Assembly (NCBI GenBank): GCA_003523225.1
Contig: DPGK01000013.1
Span: 1-5,657, forward strand
Reading direction: 5' to 3'
Source: Clostridiales bacterium
Lineage (GTDB): Bacteria > Bacillota > Clostridia > Oscillospirales > CAG-272
DNA: 5,657 bases
Shown here: one piece after another, positions 1 to 5,657 of the stretch
Layout of the letters: each line of letters starts with the position of its first letter
Position numbering within the stretch: position 1 is the stretch's first letter
Program-made: the position numbers and the translations under genes
Notes under the pieces: generated by a model
Databases searched by the model: none
Told to the model about the DNA's origin: nothing
What the model saw: the letters and a program-made list of their open reading frames with translations, nothing else

Positions 1-16
1 GCCGCCCGCAGGCGGC
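1..16. repeat. Short GC hairpin at the window edge
   Basis: GCCGCC at 1-6 pairs with GGCGGC at 11-16 across CGCA, and may extend past the window edge. It could be half of a terminator for a gene to the left or part of the same element as the inverted repeat at 49-84. Confidence 0.45.
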
Positions 17-48
17 GAAATCCCCTTATGGCGCTTTCTTTTTGCCAA

Positions 49-84
49 GCTTTTTCTTTGCGCCTGCTTCATCAAAGAAAAAGC
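49..84. repeat. 12-bp perfect inverted repeat, part of a possible interspersed intergenic element
   Basis: GCTTTTTCTTTG at 49-60 pairs exactly with CAAAGAAAAAGC at 73-84 across a 12-nt loop. A near-copy of the left arm (GCTTTCTTTTTG) lies at 33-44, so an alternative pairing exists. There is no T-run after the structure on either strand. Such A/G-rich inverted arms next to a GC hairpin suggest a repeated intergenic element rather than a gene. Confidence 0.6.
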
Positions 85-139
85 GGGTTGAGGTTTTATG
101 CACCTTTACAGTCGTTGTATCTTTTGTCGACATCCAGCG

Positions 140-173
140 GATGGGCAGCTGCACCTAGGTGCAGCTGCCCATC
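140..173 (-). terminator. 34-bp perfect palindrome after the SGNH gene, probable terminator hairpin
   Basis: The arms GATGGGCAGCTGCAC and GTGCAGCTGCCCATC around CTAG are fully complementary, giving a 15-bp stem with a 4-nt loop. It starts 25 nt past the TAA stop. On the minus strand it is followed by CGCTGGATGTCGAC, with no U-tract. As the only strong structure after this gene it is the likely 3' end or a stabilising stem-loop, but an intrinsic terminator in the strict sense is not shown. Confidence 0.6.
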
Positions 174-198
174 ATGGTTTTGCGGTATTGGTTATTGA

Positions 199-3000
199 TT
201 ATCTGCGTTTTTTGCCGATGTATGCGCCGGCAAGAGAGATGAGGACTATGGGGAGTGCAGCGGTCACAAGTGATGAGCCGCAGCCTTTCTTCTGTTCCTC
301 AGGCTTGCTGGTTTCGGCAGGTGCTTCTGTCGTGATATCCGGTTCGGCGGTCGTTTCCACAGCAGGATCTGTGTCGGCGGGAGCAGGCTCAATATTGTTG
401 AGCGTCATGTACTGCTCGGCTATCCACTTCTCAAATATCGGCTCGATCATGTTCATGCCGTCGGCGTTGAGGTGGCTGACGTCGCTGGAGGTGATGCAGT
501 ATTTCTGACGGCAGCGCGGGTCGGACATATTGATTCCGGTAAATTCAGTGTCAGCGGCATAGAGGCAGACTACCTTTTTGTCGTTCTTTTCGTTCTGATA
601 GTATTCTGCGAGCGCCTTTATCGCGTCGGCATAATCATTGTTTGTGCCGAGATATCCGCTTTCCTGCTTGTGGCTCCACGGGGTCACAAGAACGATAAGG
701 GCGTCGGGATTGTTTTTGCGGATCCTGGATATCATGATGTTGAAGGCTCCGGTAAGGGTGCGGATATCGGTGCTGTCGTTTTTCCCGAACGGAACATTGT
801 AATGACGGTCGTTGCGTCCGCCCTCAAGAATGTAGATGTCACCACCGTCAGGCAGCTCGGAGCATCTTGCCGCCATAGGCGGTGAGTTTTGCGAGCGTCC
901 CGAGCATTCCGCAACGGTGTTGCCGCCGATGCCGTAGTTGTGGTAGGTCATGTTGTACTTGTTGCCAAGCAGGTTGACCCAGGTAAGATGCTGACCGATG
1001 GCGGAGCCGCCGAAGTAGCTGTCGCCTATGGCGTACATGGTAAGACCTTCAAGCGCGCGGTAATACTGTTCGCATTCGCCAAGCAGCCAGTCGACAGCCT
1101 CGCCGGCGGATGAAAACGCCGAAAGCACGTTTACGCTGTATGTCTTGTTTGCGCTTATTTCCTTTGATCCGGTGTAAAGCAGCGCCTGGCAGAAGCGGAA
1201 CTTTGAGTATGTGTCGGAATGCTCCACTATCTCGTCGCCGCCGACAAAGAGGACGTCGGAAACGCGGACGGGCAGATTCTTCTTCACCTCGTCAAGAAGC
1301 CGCATTGCTTTGTTGAAATCACCGTTGAAGGCGACGGCAATGGCGCGTCCGGTGCCGCGGGAGGCAAGCTGCTCTGCAATTGCGGAATCTCCGGACATAT
1401 CAAATACCAGCGGGTACTGTTTGCCCTCGTCGGCGGTATAGGGCAGCCAGTATCTGAATTCCACCTTATCACCGGAGGCGTCGGTGTAGCTTCCGGTTGA
1501 AAGCTCACGCTTGCCGTCGGTGGGTATCGCAACGCTGAAATCGGAGGGTTCAACAAAATACACGGGCGCGTAAATGTGATCCTCGCCCGAATACTTCGGG
1601 GTACTCAGTATGCAAAGTCGGATGTTTTCGTTGTCCTCTGTCGTTGTGTAATAGTATGTACGGTAGTATCCGTCTATGTCTGCGCTCGGGCAGTCACAGC
1701 CGGTGAGATAGGGCTTGGTCCGGTCAAAGACCCACACCTTTCCGTTCTGCTTCCAATGGCTCAGCACGAGCGCGCTGGTCGAAGCATATGTTCCGTCGTA
1801 TCCGGTGTATGACTGGTCAAAGAAATACACGGTCGTTCCGGCTTTCGGAACGGTGATAACGTCGGTGTAGCTGTATGTCGAGTTGGCGGAGGCGGCGATG
1901 GAGAATTTCTGCGAGGCGTGGTACTGAGAGCCTACGTAGCCGCGATTCCATTTTACCGCCACCTCTGTTCCGATAAGCTTGGCTCCGGTAAGCGGGCTGC
2001 GCAGCACGGCGTCAGGCCACTCCGTTTTCTGAACGGTTGCGGCAGTTCCGGGCTTGTCAGTCTGCTTCCACGTTACGGTTACGGGAGGATCGATGTTGAC
2101 CGATGTGTAGCTTATGTTGGGACGGCAGCAGAGGCGTATCACCTCATTGTCGTTTTCGGTAATGTATGTGAATGTATTTCCGTTCTTCACCAGCTCGTTC
2201 GTCGCGTCAAATCCGATGTCATATACGTAAATGCCGCCGGAGAGCTTGTATCTGGTGAAGGCGTTGTAGGCATTGTTTACAGAGCTTGTGATGGTGTATG
2301 ATATTTCGGTTCCCTTTTTGGGGATAAGTATCATATTTGAAACGGCGTAGCTGTTTGAAGCGGAGGCGGAGAATATCTTGACCTCCTTGGCTGAGCCGTT
2401 GGTGTTGGTGGCGGAGGAAGCGTATCCGCACATCCACTTGATACCCTCGATAACGCCGTTATTGGCAAGCGTGGCGGTAAATTCGTTTTCCTCAAGAATT
2501 TTCTTGGTGCTTTTTTCTCCGGTGTATTCGGAGTAAACCACGGGAAGAGGATCGCTGACCTTGGAGCAGATGCGGATGTTTTCGTTATCCTTATCGGTCA
2601 CATACTCATAAAGCATTTCCTTGCCGTTCAGTGTCTGACCTATCCACGGGTACGAGGCGGTTGCCATAATGGTAGCTCCGGTCTCGTCAAACACCCAGCT
2701 TTCACCGGATCTTTTCCAGGTTGAAAACACGCTTACGGAGTTTGTGGGGTATTCAGTAGTGGAAAAGCTGATCTTTGTTCCTGCTTTGGGAACGGTGATA
2801 ACATCGGTATAGATCCAGCCCGTGCCTCCGTCTACTACCTTGTTTTTTTGGGCATTGGTACGCGAACCGACATACCCGCTGTTCCAAGTGACATCAAGCA
2901 CGGTCTTTTCGGCGGAGGCGGCGATCGATAGGGTGGGCAGGAGCGAGACGAGCATTGCTCCGAGCAAAAGCCAGGACAGTATGCGTTTTTGGTTTTTCAT
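199..3000 (-). CDS. Secreted, C-terminally anchored SGNH/GDSL hydrolase with three N-terminal beta-rich repeat modules
   Basis: A 933-residue exported protein, probably an esterase or deacetylase acting outside the cell; the substrate cannot be told from sequence. Residues 1-30 are a signal peptide (KNQKR, hydrophobic core, likely cleavage after ASA at residue 30). Residues about 34-146, 184-292 and 346-463 are three divergent copies of an unnamed module. Residues about 490-640 resemble an alpha/beta-hydrolase fold without a nucleophile elbow. Residues about 654-865 are an SGNH domain: GDS with Ser661, block II Gly in YGIGGN (689-694), block III GGRND with Asn730, and DVSH with Asp840 and His843. 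Residues 871-905 are a Thr/Glu/Pro-rich linker; GCGSS (906-910), a hydrophobic helix (911-928) and KKRR end the protein. The ATG at 3000 has a well-placed AGAAAGGA and starts a proper signal peptide. The SGNH and export calls are firm; the exact activity, perhaps on acylated glycans as in many such enzymes, is inference. Confidence 0.93.
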   Translation of the reverse strand: MKNQKRILSWLLLGAMLVSLLPTLSIAASAEKTVLDVTWNSGYVGSRTNAQKNKVVDGGTGWIYTDVITVPKAGTKISFSTTEYPTNSVSVFSTWKRSGESWVFDETGATIMATASYPWIGQTLNGKEMLYEYVTDKDNENIRICSKVSDPLPVVYSEYTGEKSTKKILEENEFTATLANNGVIEGIKWMCGYASSATNTNGSAKEVKIFSASASNSYAVSNMILIPKKGTEISYTITSSVNNAYNAFTRYKLSGGIYVYDIGFDATNELVKNGNTFTYITENDNEVIRLCCRPNISYTSVNIDPPVTVTWKQTDKPGTAATVQKTEWPDAVLRSPLTGAKLIGTEVAVKWNRGYVGSQYHASQKFSIAASANSTYSYTDVITVPKAGTTVYFFDQSYTGYDGTYASTSALVLSHWKQNGKVWVFDRTKPYLTGCDCPSADIDGYYRTYYYTTTEDNENIRLCILSTPKYSGEDHIYAPVYFVEPSDFSVAIPTDGKRELSTGSYTDASGDKVEFRYWLPYTADEGKQYPLVFDMSGDSAIAEQLASRGTGRAIAVAFNGDFNKAMRLLDEVKKNLPVRVSDVLFVGGDEIVEHSDTYSKFRFCQALLYTGSKEISANKTYSVNVLSAFSSAGEAVDWLLGECEQYYRALEGLTMYAIGDSYFGGSAIGQHLTWVNLLGNKYNMTYHNYGIGGNTVAECSGRSQNSPPMAARCSELPDGGDIYILEGGRNDRHYNVPFGKNDSTDIRTLTGAFNIMISRIRKNNPDALIVLVTPWSHKQESGYLGTNNDYADAIKALAEYYQNEKNDKKVVCLYAADTEFTGINMSDPRCRQKYCITSSDVSHLNADGMNMIEPIFEKWIAEQYMTLNNIEPAPADTDPAVETTAEPDITTEAPAETSKPEEQKKGCGSSLVTAALPIVLISLAGAYIGKKRR
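1612..1965 (-). repeat. Module copy 3 of 3 in the SGNH protein
   Basis: Residues about 346-463. Landmarks: VKWNRGYVGS, YTDVITVPKAGT, SHWKQNGKVWVFD, YYYTTTEDNENIRLC. It matches copy 1 almost exactly at the landmarks but carries a longer middle loop (SYTGYDGTYAS) and an extra CDC pair (Cys435, Cys437). It directly precedes the alpha/beta-hydrolase-like segment. Confidence 0.8.
2125..2451 (-). repeat. Module copy 2 of 3 in the SGNH protein (most divergent)
   Basis: Residues about 184-292. The same landmarks appear in weaker form: IKWMCGYAS, AVSNMILIPKKGTEISY, TRYKLSGGIYVYD, FTYITENDNEVIRLCC. The WxxGYVGS signature is changed (KWMCGYAS) and VITVPKAGT has become MILIPKKGT, so this copy has diverged most, or serves a different ligand. 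The terminal IRxC cysteine is kept. Confidence 0.72.
2563..2901 (-). repeat. Module copy 1 of 3 in the SGNH protein
   Basis: Residues about 34-146. Landmarks in order: TWNSGYVGS, YTDVITVPKAGT, STWKRSGESWVFD, YEYVTDKDNENIRIC. Predicted beta-rich from alternating hydrophobic and Thr/Ser/Val residues. Copies 1 and 3 are the closest pair. I do not recognise it as a named domain; it could be a carbohydrate- or surface-binding module. Confidence 0.8.
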
Positions 3001-3008
3001 GTTTTGAT

Positions 3009-3016
3009 TCCTTTCT
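3009..3016 (-). promoter_or_regulatory. Ribosome binding site of the SGNH protein gene
   Basis: On the minus strand AGAAAGGA stands 8 nt before the ATG at 3000, a good Shine-Dalgarno at normal spacing. It supports this start, which also begins a typical signal peptide. Confidence 0.85.
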
Positions 3017-3084
3017 GCATAGTTGAGTCAGTCTGAATTTTTAAAAGACGATATCGATGTACTACCTTTTTTAATTTTACAATA
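3017..3084 (-). promoter_or_regulatory. AT-rich leader, probable promoter region of the SGNH protein gene
   Basis: Between the ppdK hairpin and the ribosome binding site lies an AT-rich stretch that includes GTAAAATTAAAAAAGG and TCTTTTAAAAATTC (minus strand). A promoter is expected here because a strong hairpin separates the genes. I cannot pick a convincing -35/-10 pair: TTGTAA just after the hairpin is the best -35-like hexamer, but no TATAAT-like hexamer lies 16-18 nt further on. An alternative is readthrough from ppdK. Confidence 0.35.
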
Positions 3085-3112
3085 GCGGCGGCATTCATAT
3101 GAATGCCGCCGC
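3085..3112 (-). terminator. 28-bp perfect palindrome after ppdK, probable terminator hairpin
   Basis: The two halves (GCGGCGGCATTC and GAATGCCGCCGC around ATAT) pair perfectly, giving a 12-bp stem with a 4-nt loop, or 14 bp as a DNA dyad. It begins 11 nt past the ppdK stop. In the direction of ppdK transcription it is followed by TATTGTAAAATT, a poor U-tract, so it is not a textbook Rho-independent terminator. Position and strength still favour termination, mRNA 3'-end protection, or both. A DNA dyad bound by a protein is the alternative. Confidence 0.7.
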
Positions 3113-3123
3113 AGAAAATCGGT

Positions 3124-5657
3124 TCAGTTTTTATGTGAAATAGCTGCCTGCGCGGCTGCAAGTCTCGCAATCGGTACTCTGAAGGGAGAGCAGGAAACAT
3201 AGTCAAGACCGATCTTGTCGCAGAATTCGACAGAGGACGGGTCGCCGCCATGCTCGCCGCAGATGCCAACATGGAGCTTCGGGTTAGCGCTGCGTCCAAG
3301 CTTGATCGCCATTTCCATCAGCTTGCCGACGCCGTTCTGGTCGAGCTTCGCAAACGGATCGTTCTCGTAGATCTTGGTGTCGTAGTAGGCAGTCAGGAAC
3401 TTGCCTGCGTCGTCACGGGAGAAGCCGAAGGTCATCTGGGTCAGGTCGTTTGTGCCGAAGCAGAAGAAGTCTGCATCCTTGGCAATTTCATCGGCGGTGA
3501 GAGCGGCTCTCGGGATCTCGATCATGGTGCCGACCTCATACTTGAGGGAGGCGCCTGCAGCCTTGATCTCCTCGTCGGCGGTCTCAACGACGACCTTCTT
3601 GACGAATCTGAGCTCTTTGTCGTCGCCAACAAGCGGGATCATGATCTCAGGCTCGATCTTCCAGTCGGGATGACGGCGGCTTACGTTGATGGCAGCGCGG
3701 ATAACTGCACGGGTCTGCATCTTTGCGATCTCGGGGTAGGTTACGGTCAGACGGCAGCCGCGGTGACCCATCATGGGGTTGAACTCATGCAGCGACGCAA
3801 TGATGTTCTTTATTGTCTCAACGCTCTTGCCCTGAGCGGCGGCAAGCTCCTCGATGTCCTTTTCCTCGGTGGGAACGAACTCGTGAAGCGGCGGGTCAAG
3901 GAAGCGGATGCAGACGGGGCAGCCCTCAAGAGCCTCGTAAAGAGCCTCGAAGTCGCCCTGCTGGTAGGGCATGATCTTGGCGAGAGCGGCTTCTCTCTCG
4001 GCAACGGTATCAGAGCAGATCATCTCACGGAAAGCGGCGATGCGGTCTGCGTCAAAGAACATATGCTCGGTGCGGCAAAGTCCGATGCCCTCAGCGCCCA
4101 GCTCGCGTGCCTTTTTGGCGTCGCGGGGGGTATCGGCGTTGGTGCGGACCTTCATGCGGCGGTATTTGTCCGCCCATGCCATGATCCTGCCGAACTCGCC
4201 GGCGATCTGTGCGTCGACGGTGGGGATGATGCCGTCGTAGATCTTACCGGTAGAACCGTCGATGGAGATATAATCGCCCTCGTGGTAGGTCTTGCCGGCA
4301 AGTACGAATTTCTTATTTTCCTCGTCCATGGCGATGTCGCCGCAGCCGGAAACGCAGCAGGTGCCCATTCCGCGGGCAACAACAGCGGCGTGAGAGGTCA
4401 TACCGCCGCGAACGGTCAGGATACCCTGAGCCGCCTTCATGCCGACGATATCCTCGGGAGATGTCTCAAGTCTTACAAGCACGACCTTCTTGCCGGCTTC
4501 CTTCCAGGCAAGAGCGTCGTCGGCGGTAAAGACTATCTGACCGCAGGCAGCGCCGGGAGACGCGCCCAGACCCTTGCCGACGGGATTGGCGGCTTTGAGC
4601 GCCTTTGCGTCGAACTGGGGATGCAGCAGAGTGTCGAGGTTGCGGGGGTCTATCATCATAACGGCTTCTTCTTCGGTGCGAACGCCTTCGTCAACAAGGT
4701 CGCAGGCGATCTTCAGCGCCGCCTGAGCGGTGCGCTTGCCGTTTCTGGTCTGGAGCATATAGAGGTGCTTGTCCTCGATGGTGAACTCCATATCCTGCAT
4801 ATCGCGGTAATGGGATTCAAGAGTTGCGCAGATACCCTTGAACTGCTCATAGACCTCGGGCATGATCTGTGCCATCTGGTCGATGTGCATAGGAGTGCGG
4901 ACGCCGGCGACGACGTCTTCGCCCTGGGCGTTCATAAGGAACTCGCCCATCAGCTTCTTTTCGCCGGTGGCGGGGTCACGGGTAAAGGCAACGCCGGTAC
5001 CGGAGGTATCGCCCATGTTGCCGAACGCCATCATCTGTACGTTGACGGCAGTGCCCCATGAATAGGGAATGTCGTTGTCGCGGCGGTAGACGTTTGCACG
5101 GGGGTTGTCCCAGCTTCTGAAAACGGCTTTGATAGCCTCAAAGAGCTGTTCCTTCGGGTCGGTGGGGAAGTCCTTGCCGATCTTGGCTTTGTATTCTGCC
5201 TTGAACTGGTCGGCGAGCTTGTGGAGGTCGTTGGCGTCGAGGTCGATGTCGTTCTTGACGCCCTTTTCCTCTTTCATCTTGTCGATGAGCTGCTCGAAAT
5301 ATTTCTTGCCGACTTCCATAACGACGTCAGAGAACATCTGGATGAAGCGGCGGTAGCAGTCCCACGCCCAGCGGGGATTGCCGGATTTTGCGGAGAGTAC
5401 CTCAACGACTTCCTCGTTGAGACCGAGGTTAAGAATAGTGTCCATCATGCCGGGCATTGAAGCGCGGGCGCCGGAACGCACGGAGACGAGCAGAGGGTTT
5501 ACCTTGTCGCCGAACTTCTTGCCGGTGATCTTCTCCATTTTGTCGATGTACTGCATGATCTCCTCGCGGATAGCGGGGTTGATCTGTCTGCCGTCCTCGT
5601 AGTACTGGGTGCAGGCTTCGGTTGAAATGGTAAAGCCCTGCGGAACGGGAAGACCGA
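3124..5657 (-). CDS. ppdK: Pyruvate, phosphate dikinase (partial, 5' end outside window)
   Basis: PPDK interconverts pyruvate, ATP and phosphate with phosphoenolpyruvate, AMP and pyrophosphate in the cytoplasm; in anaerobic Clostridia it often serves glycolysis as a PPi-linked pyruvate kinase. The frame stays open to the window edge, and the first visible residues (GLPVPQGFTIS) match the family from about residue 34, so the ATG at 5556 is internal and about 33 codons are missing; 843 complete codons are visible against a family length of about 874. The order is as in the family: ATP-grasp domain (VSVRSGARASMPG; LQTRNGKRT), swivelling phosphohistidine domain with GGMTSHAAVVARGMG (catalytic His codon 4390-4392, equivalent to His455), and PEP/pyruvate barrel with LCRTEHMFF, RFLDPPLHEF, MIEIPRAA, FGTNDLTQ and GICGEHGGDPSS (catalytic Cys codon 3259-3261, equivalent to Cys831). 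All key residues are present. The Thr two residues before the His is the site that PPDK regulatory proteins modify in other organisms; no regulator gene is in the window. The gene ends at TGA, followed by a strong hairpin. Confidence 0.98.
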   Translation of the reverse strand, partial: GLPVPQGFTISTEACTQYYEDGRQINPAIREEIMQYIDKMEKITGKKFGDKVNPLLVSVRSGARASMPGMMDTILNLGLNEEVVEVLSAKSGNPRWAWDCYRRFIQMFSDVVMEVGKKYFEQLIDKMKEEKGVKNDIDLDANDLHKLADQFKAEYKAKIGKDFPTDPKEQLFEAIKAVFRSWDNPRANVYRRDNDIPYSWGTAVNVQMMAFGNMGDTSGTGVAFTRDPATGEKKLMGEFLMNAQGEDVVAGVRTPMHIDQMAQIMPEVYEQFKGICATLESHYRDMQDMEFTIEDKHLYMLQTRNGKRTAQAALKIACDLVDEGVRTEEEAVMMIDPRNLDTLLHPQFDAKALKAANPVGKGLGASPGAACGQIVFTADDALAWKEAGKKVVLVRLETSPEDIVGMKAAQGILTVRGGMTSHAAVVARGMGTCCVSGCGDIAMDEENKKFVLAGKTYHEGDYISIDGSTGKIYDGIIPTVDAQIAGEFGRIMAWADKYRRMKVRTNADTPRDAKKARELGAEGIGLCRTEHMFFDADRIAAFREMICSDTVAEREAALAKIMPYQQGDFEALYEALEGCPVCIRFLDPPLHEFVPTEEKDIEELAAAQGKSVETIKNIIASLHEFNPMMGHRGCRLTVTYPEIAKMQTRAVIRAAINVSRRHPDWKIEPEIMIPLVGDDKELRFVKKVVVETADEEIKAAGASLKYEVGTMIEIPRAALTADEIAKDADFFCFGTNDLTQMTFGFSRDDAGKFLTAYYDTKIYENDPFAKLDQNGVGKLMEMAIKLGRSANPKLHVGICGEHGGDPSSVEFCDKIGLDYVSCSPFRVPIARLAAAQAAISHKN

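Noticed and set aside
1..72. Small Lys/Arg-rich minus-strand frame from an ATG at 72 to the window edge
   Set aside because: No Shine-Dalgarno, and its sequence consists of the inverted repeat and GC hairpin. Better read as part of a repeat element; it cannot be judged further because the window ends.
202..300. Sortase LPXTG-type wall anchor
   Set aside because: The C-terminus has the helix and basic tail, but no LPXTG or close variant; the motif position holds GCGSS.
98..508. Plus-strand open frame of 136 codons at the left side
   Set aside because: It crosses the perfect palindrome at 140-173 and then lies antisense to the C-terminal part of the SGNH protein; no ribosome binding site and a low-complexity Ser/Ala/Gly product.
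1219..1248. GGDE sequence in the SGNH protein (residues about 587-590), as in diguanylate cyclases
   Set aside because: Only the four-residue match is present; no surrounding GGDEF domain features, and the protein is exported.
3017..3084. Specific -35/-10 promoter assignment for the SGNH gene
   Set aside because: No hexamer pair with acceptable match and 16-18 nt spacing was found by eye; only a general AT-rich region is reported.
3250..5061. Open frame of 603 codons on the plus strand opposite ppdK
   Set aside because: It runs antisense to an unmistakable, fully conserved ppdK; long antisense frames are common where GC-rich codon use avoids stop codons in the opposite strand. Its product shows no recognisable domain.
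5554..5556. ATG at 5556 as the ppdK start
   Set aside because: The frame stays open to the window edge and encodes the conserved GLPVPQGFTIS segment upstream, so this Met is internal.

Overview
The window looks like chromosomal DNA of an anaerobic, probably gut-associated Clostridia bacterium, most likely in the Oscillospirales/Ruminococcaceae range. This rests on a pyruvate phosphate dikinase very close to the well-studied Clostridium symbiosum type, on GC-rich codon use with AGGA-type ribosome binding sites, and on a large secreted protein with a Cys-Gly plus membrane-helix C-terminus. The taxonomic placement is inference; there is no rRNA or other marker here.

Both genes lie on the minus strand, so transcription runs from right to left. 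From the right edge to 3124 is almost all of ppdK; only about the first 33 codons are outside the window. The 123-bp gap at 3001-3123 holds a perfect 28-bp palindrome just after the ppdK stop, then an AT-rich leader and a good ribosome binding site for the next gene. From 3000 to 199 is one 933-residue exported protein. Its order is: signal peptide, three divergent copies of an unnamed beta-rich module of about 110-120 residues, a segment resembling a degenerate alpha/beta-hydrolase, an SGNH/GDSL hydrolase domain with an intact catalytic triad, a Thr/Glu/Pro-rich linker, and a C-terminal GCGSS-helix-KKRR anchor. Positions 1-198 are non-coding as far as I can see. They hold a 34-bp perfect palindrome after the stop codon, a 12-bp inverted repeat of low-complexity sequence, and a short GC hairpin at the window edge that together look like an interspersed intergenic repeat.

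The two genes do not form an obvious functional unit. PPDK is a cytoplasmic enzyme of central carbon metabolism (pyruvate/PEP interconversion), while its neighbour is an exported, probably membrane- or wall-anchored esterase-like protein. The strong hairpin between them suggests separate transcription units. No complete new system is visible. The most interesting content is the architecture of the secreted protein (repeat module, possible pseudo-hydrolase, unusual C-terminal anchor) and the two long perfect intergenic palindromes that lack a normal U-tract.
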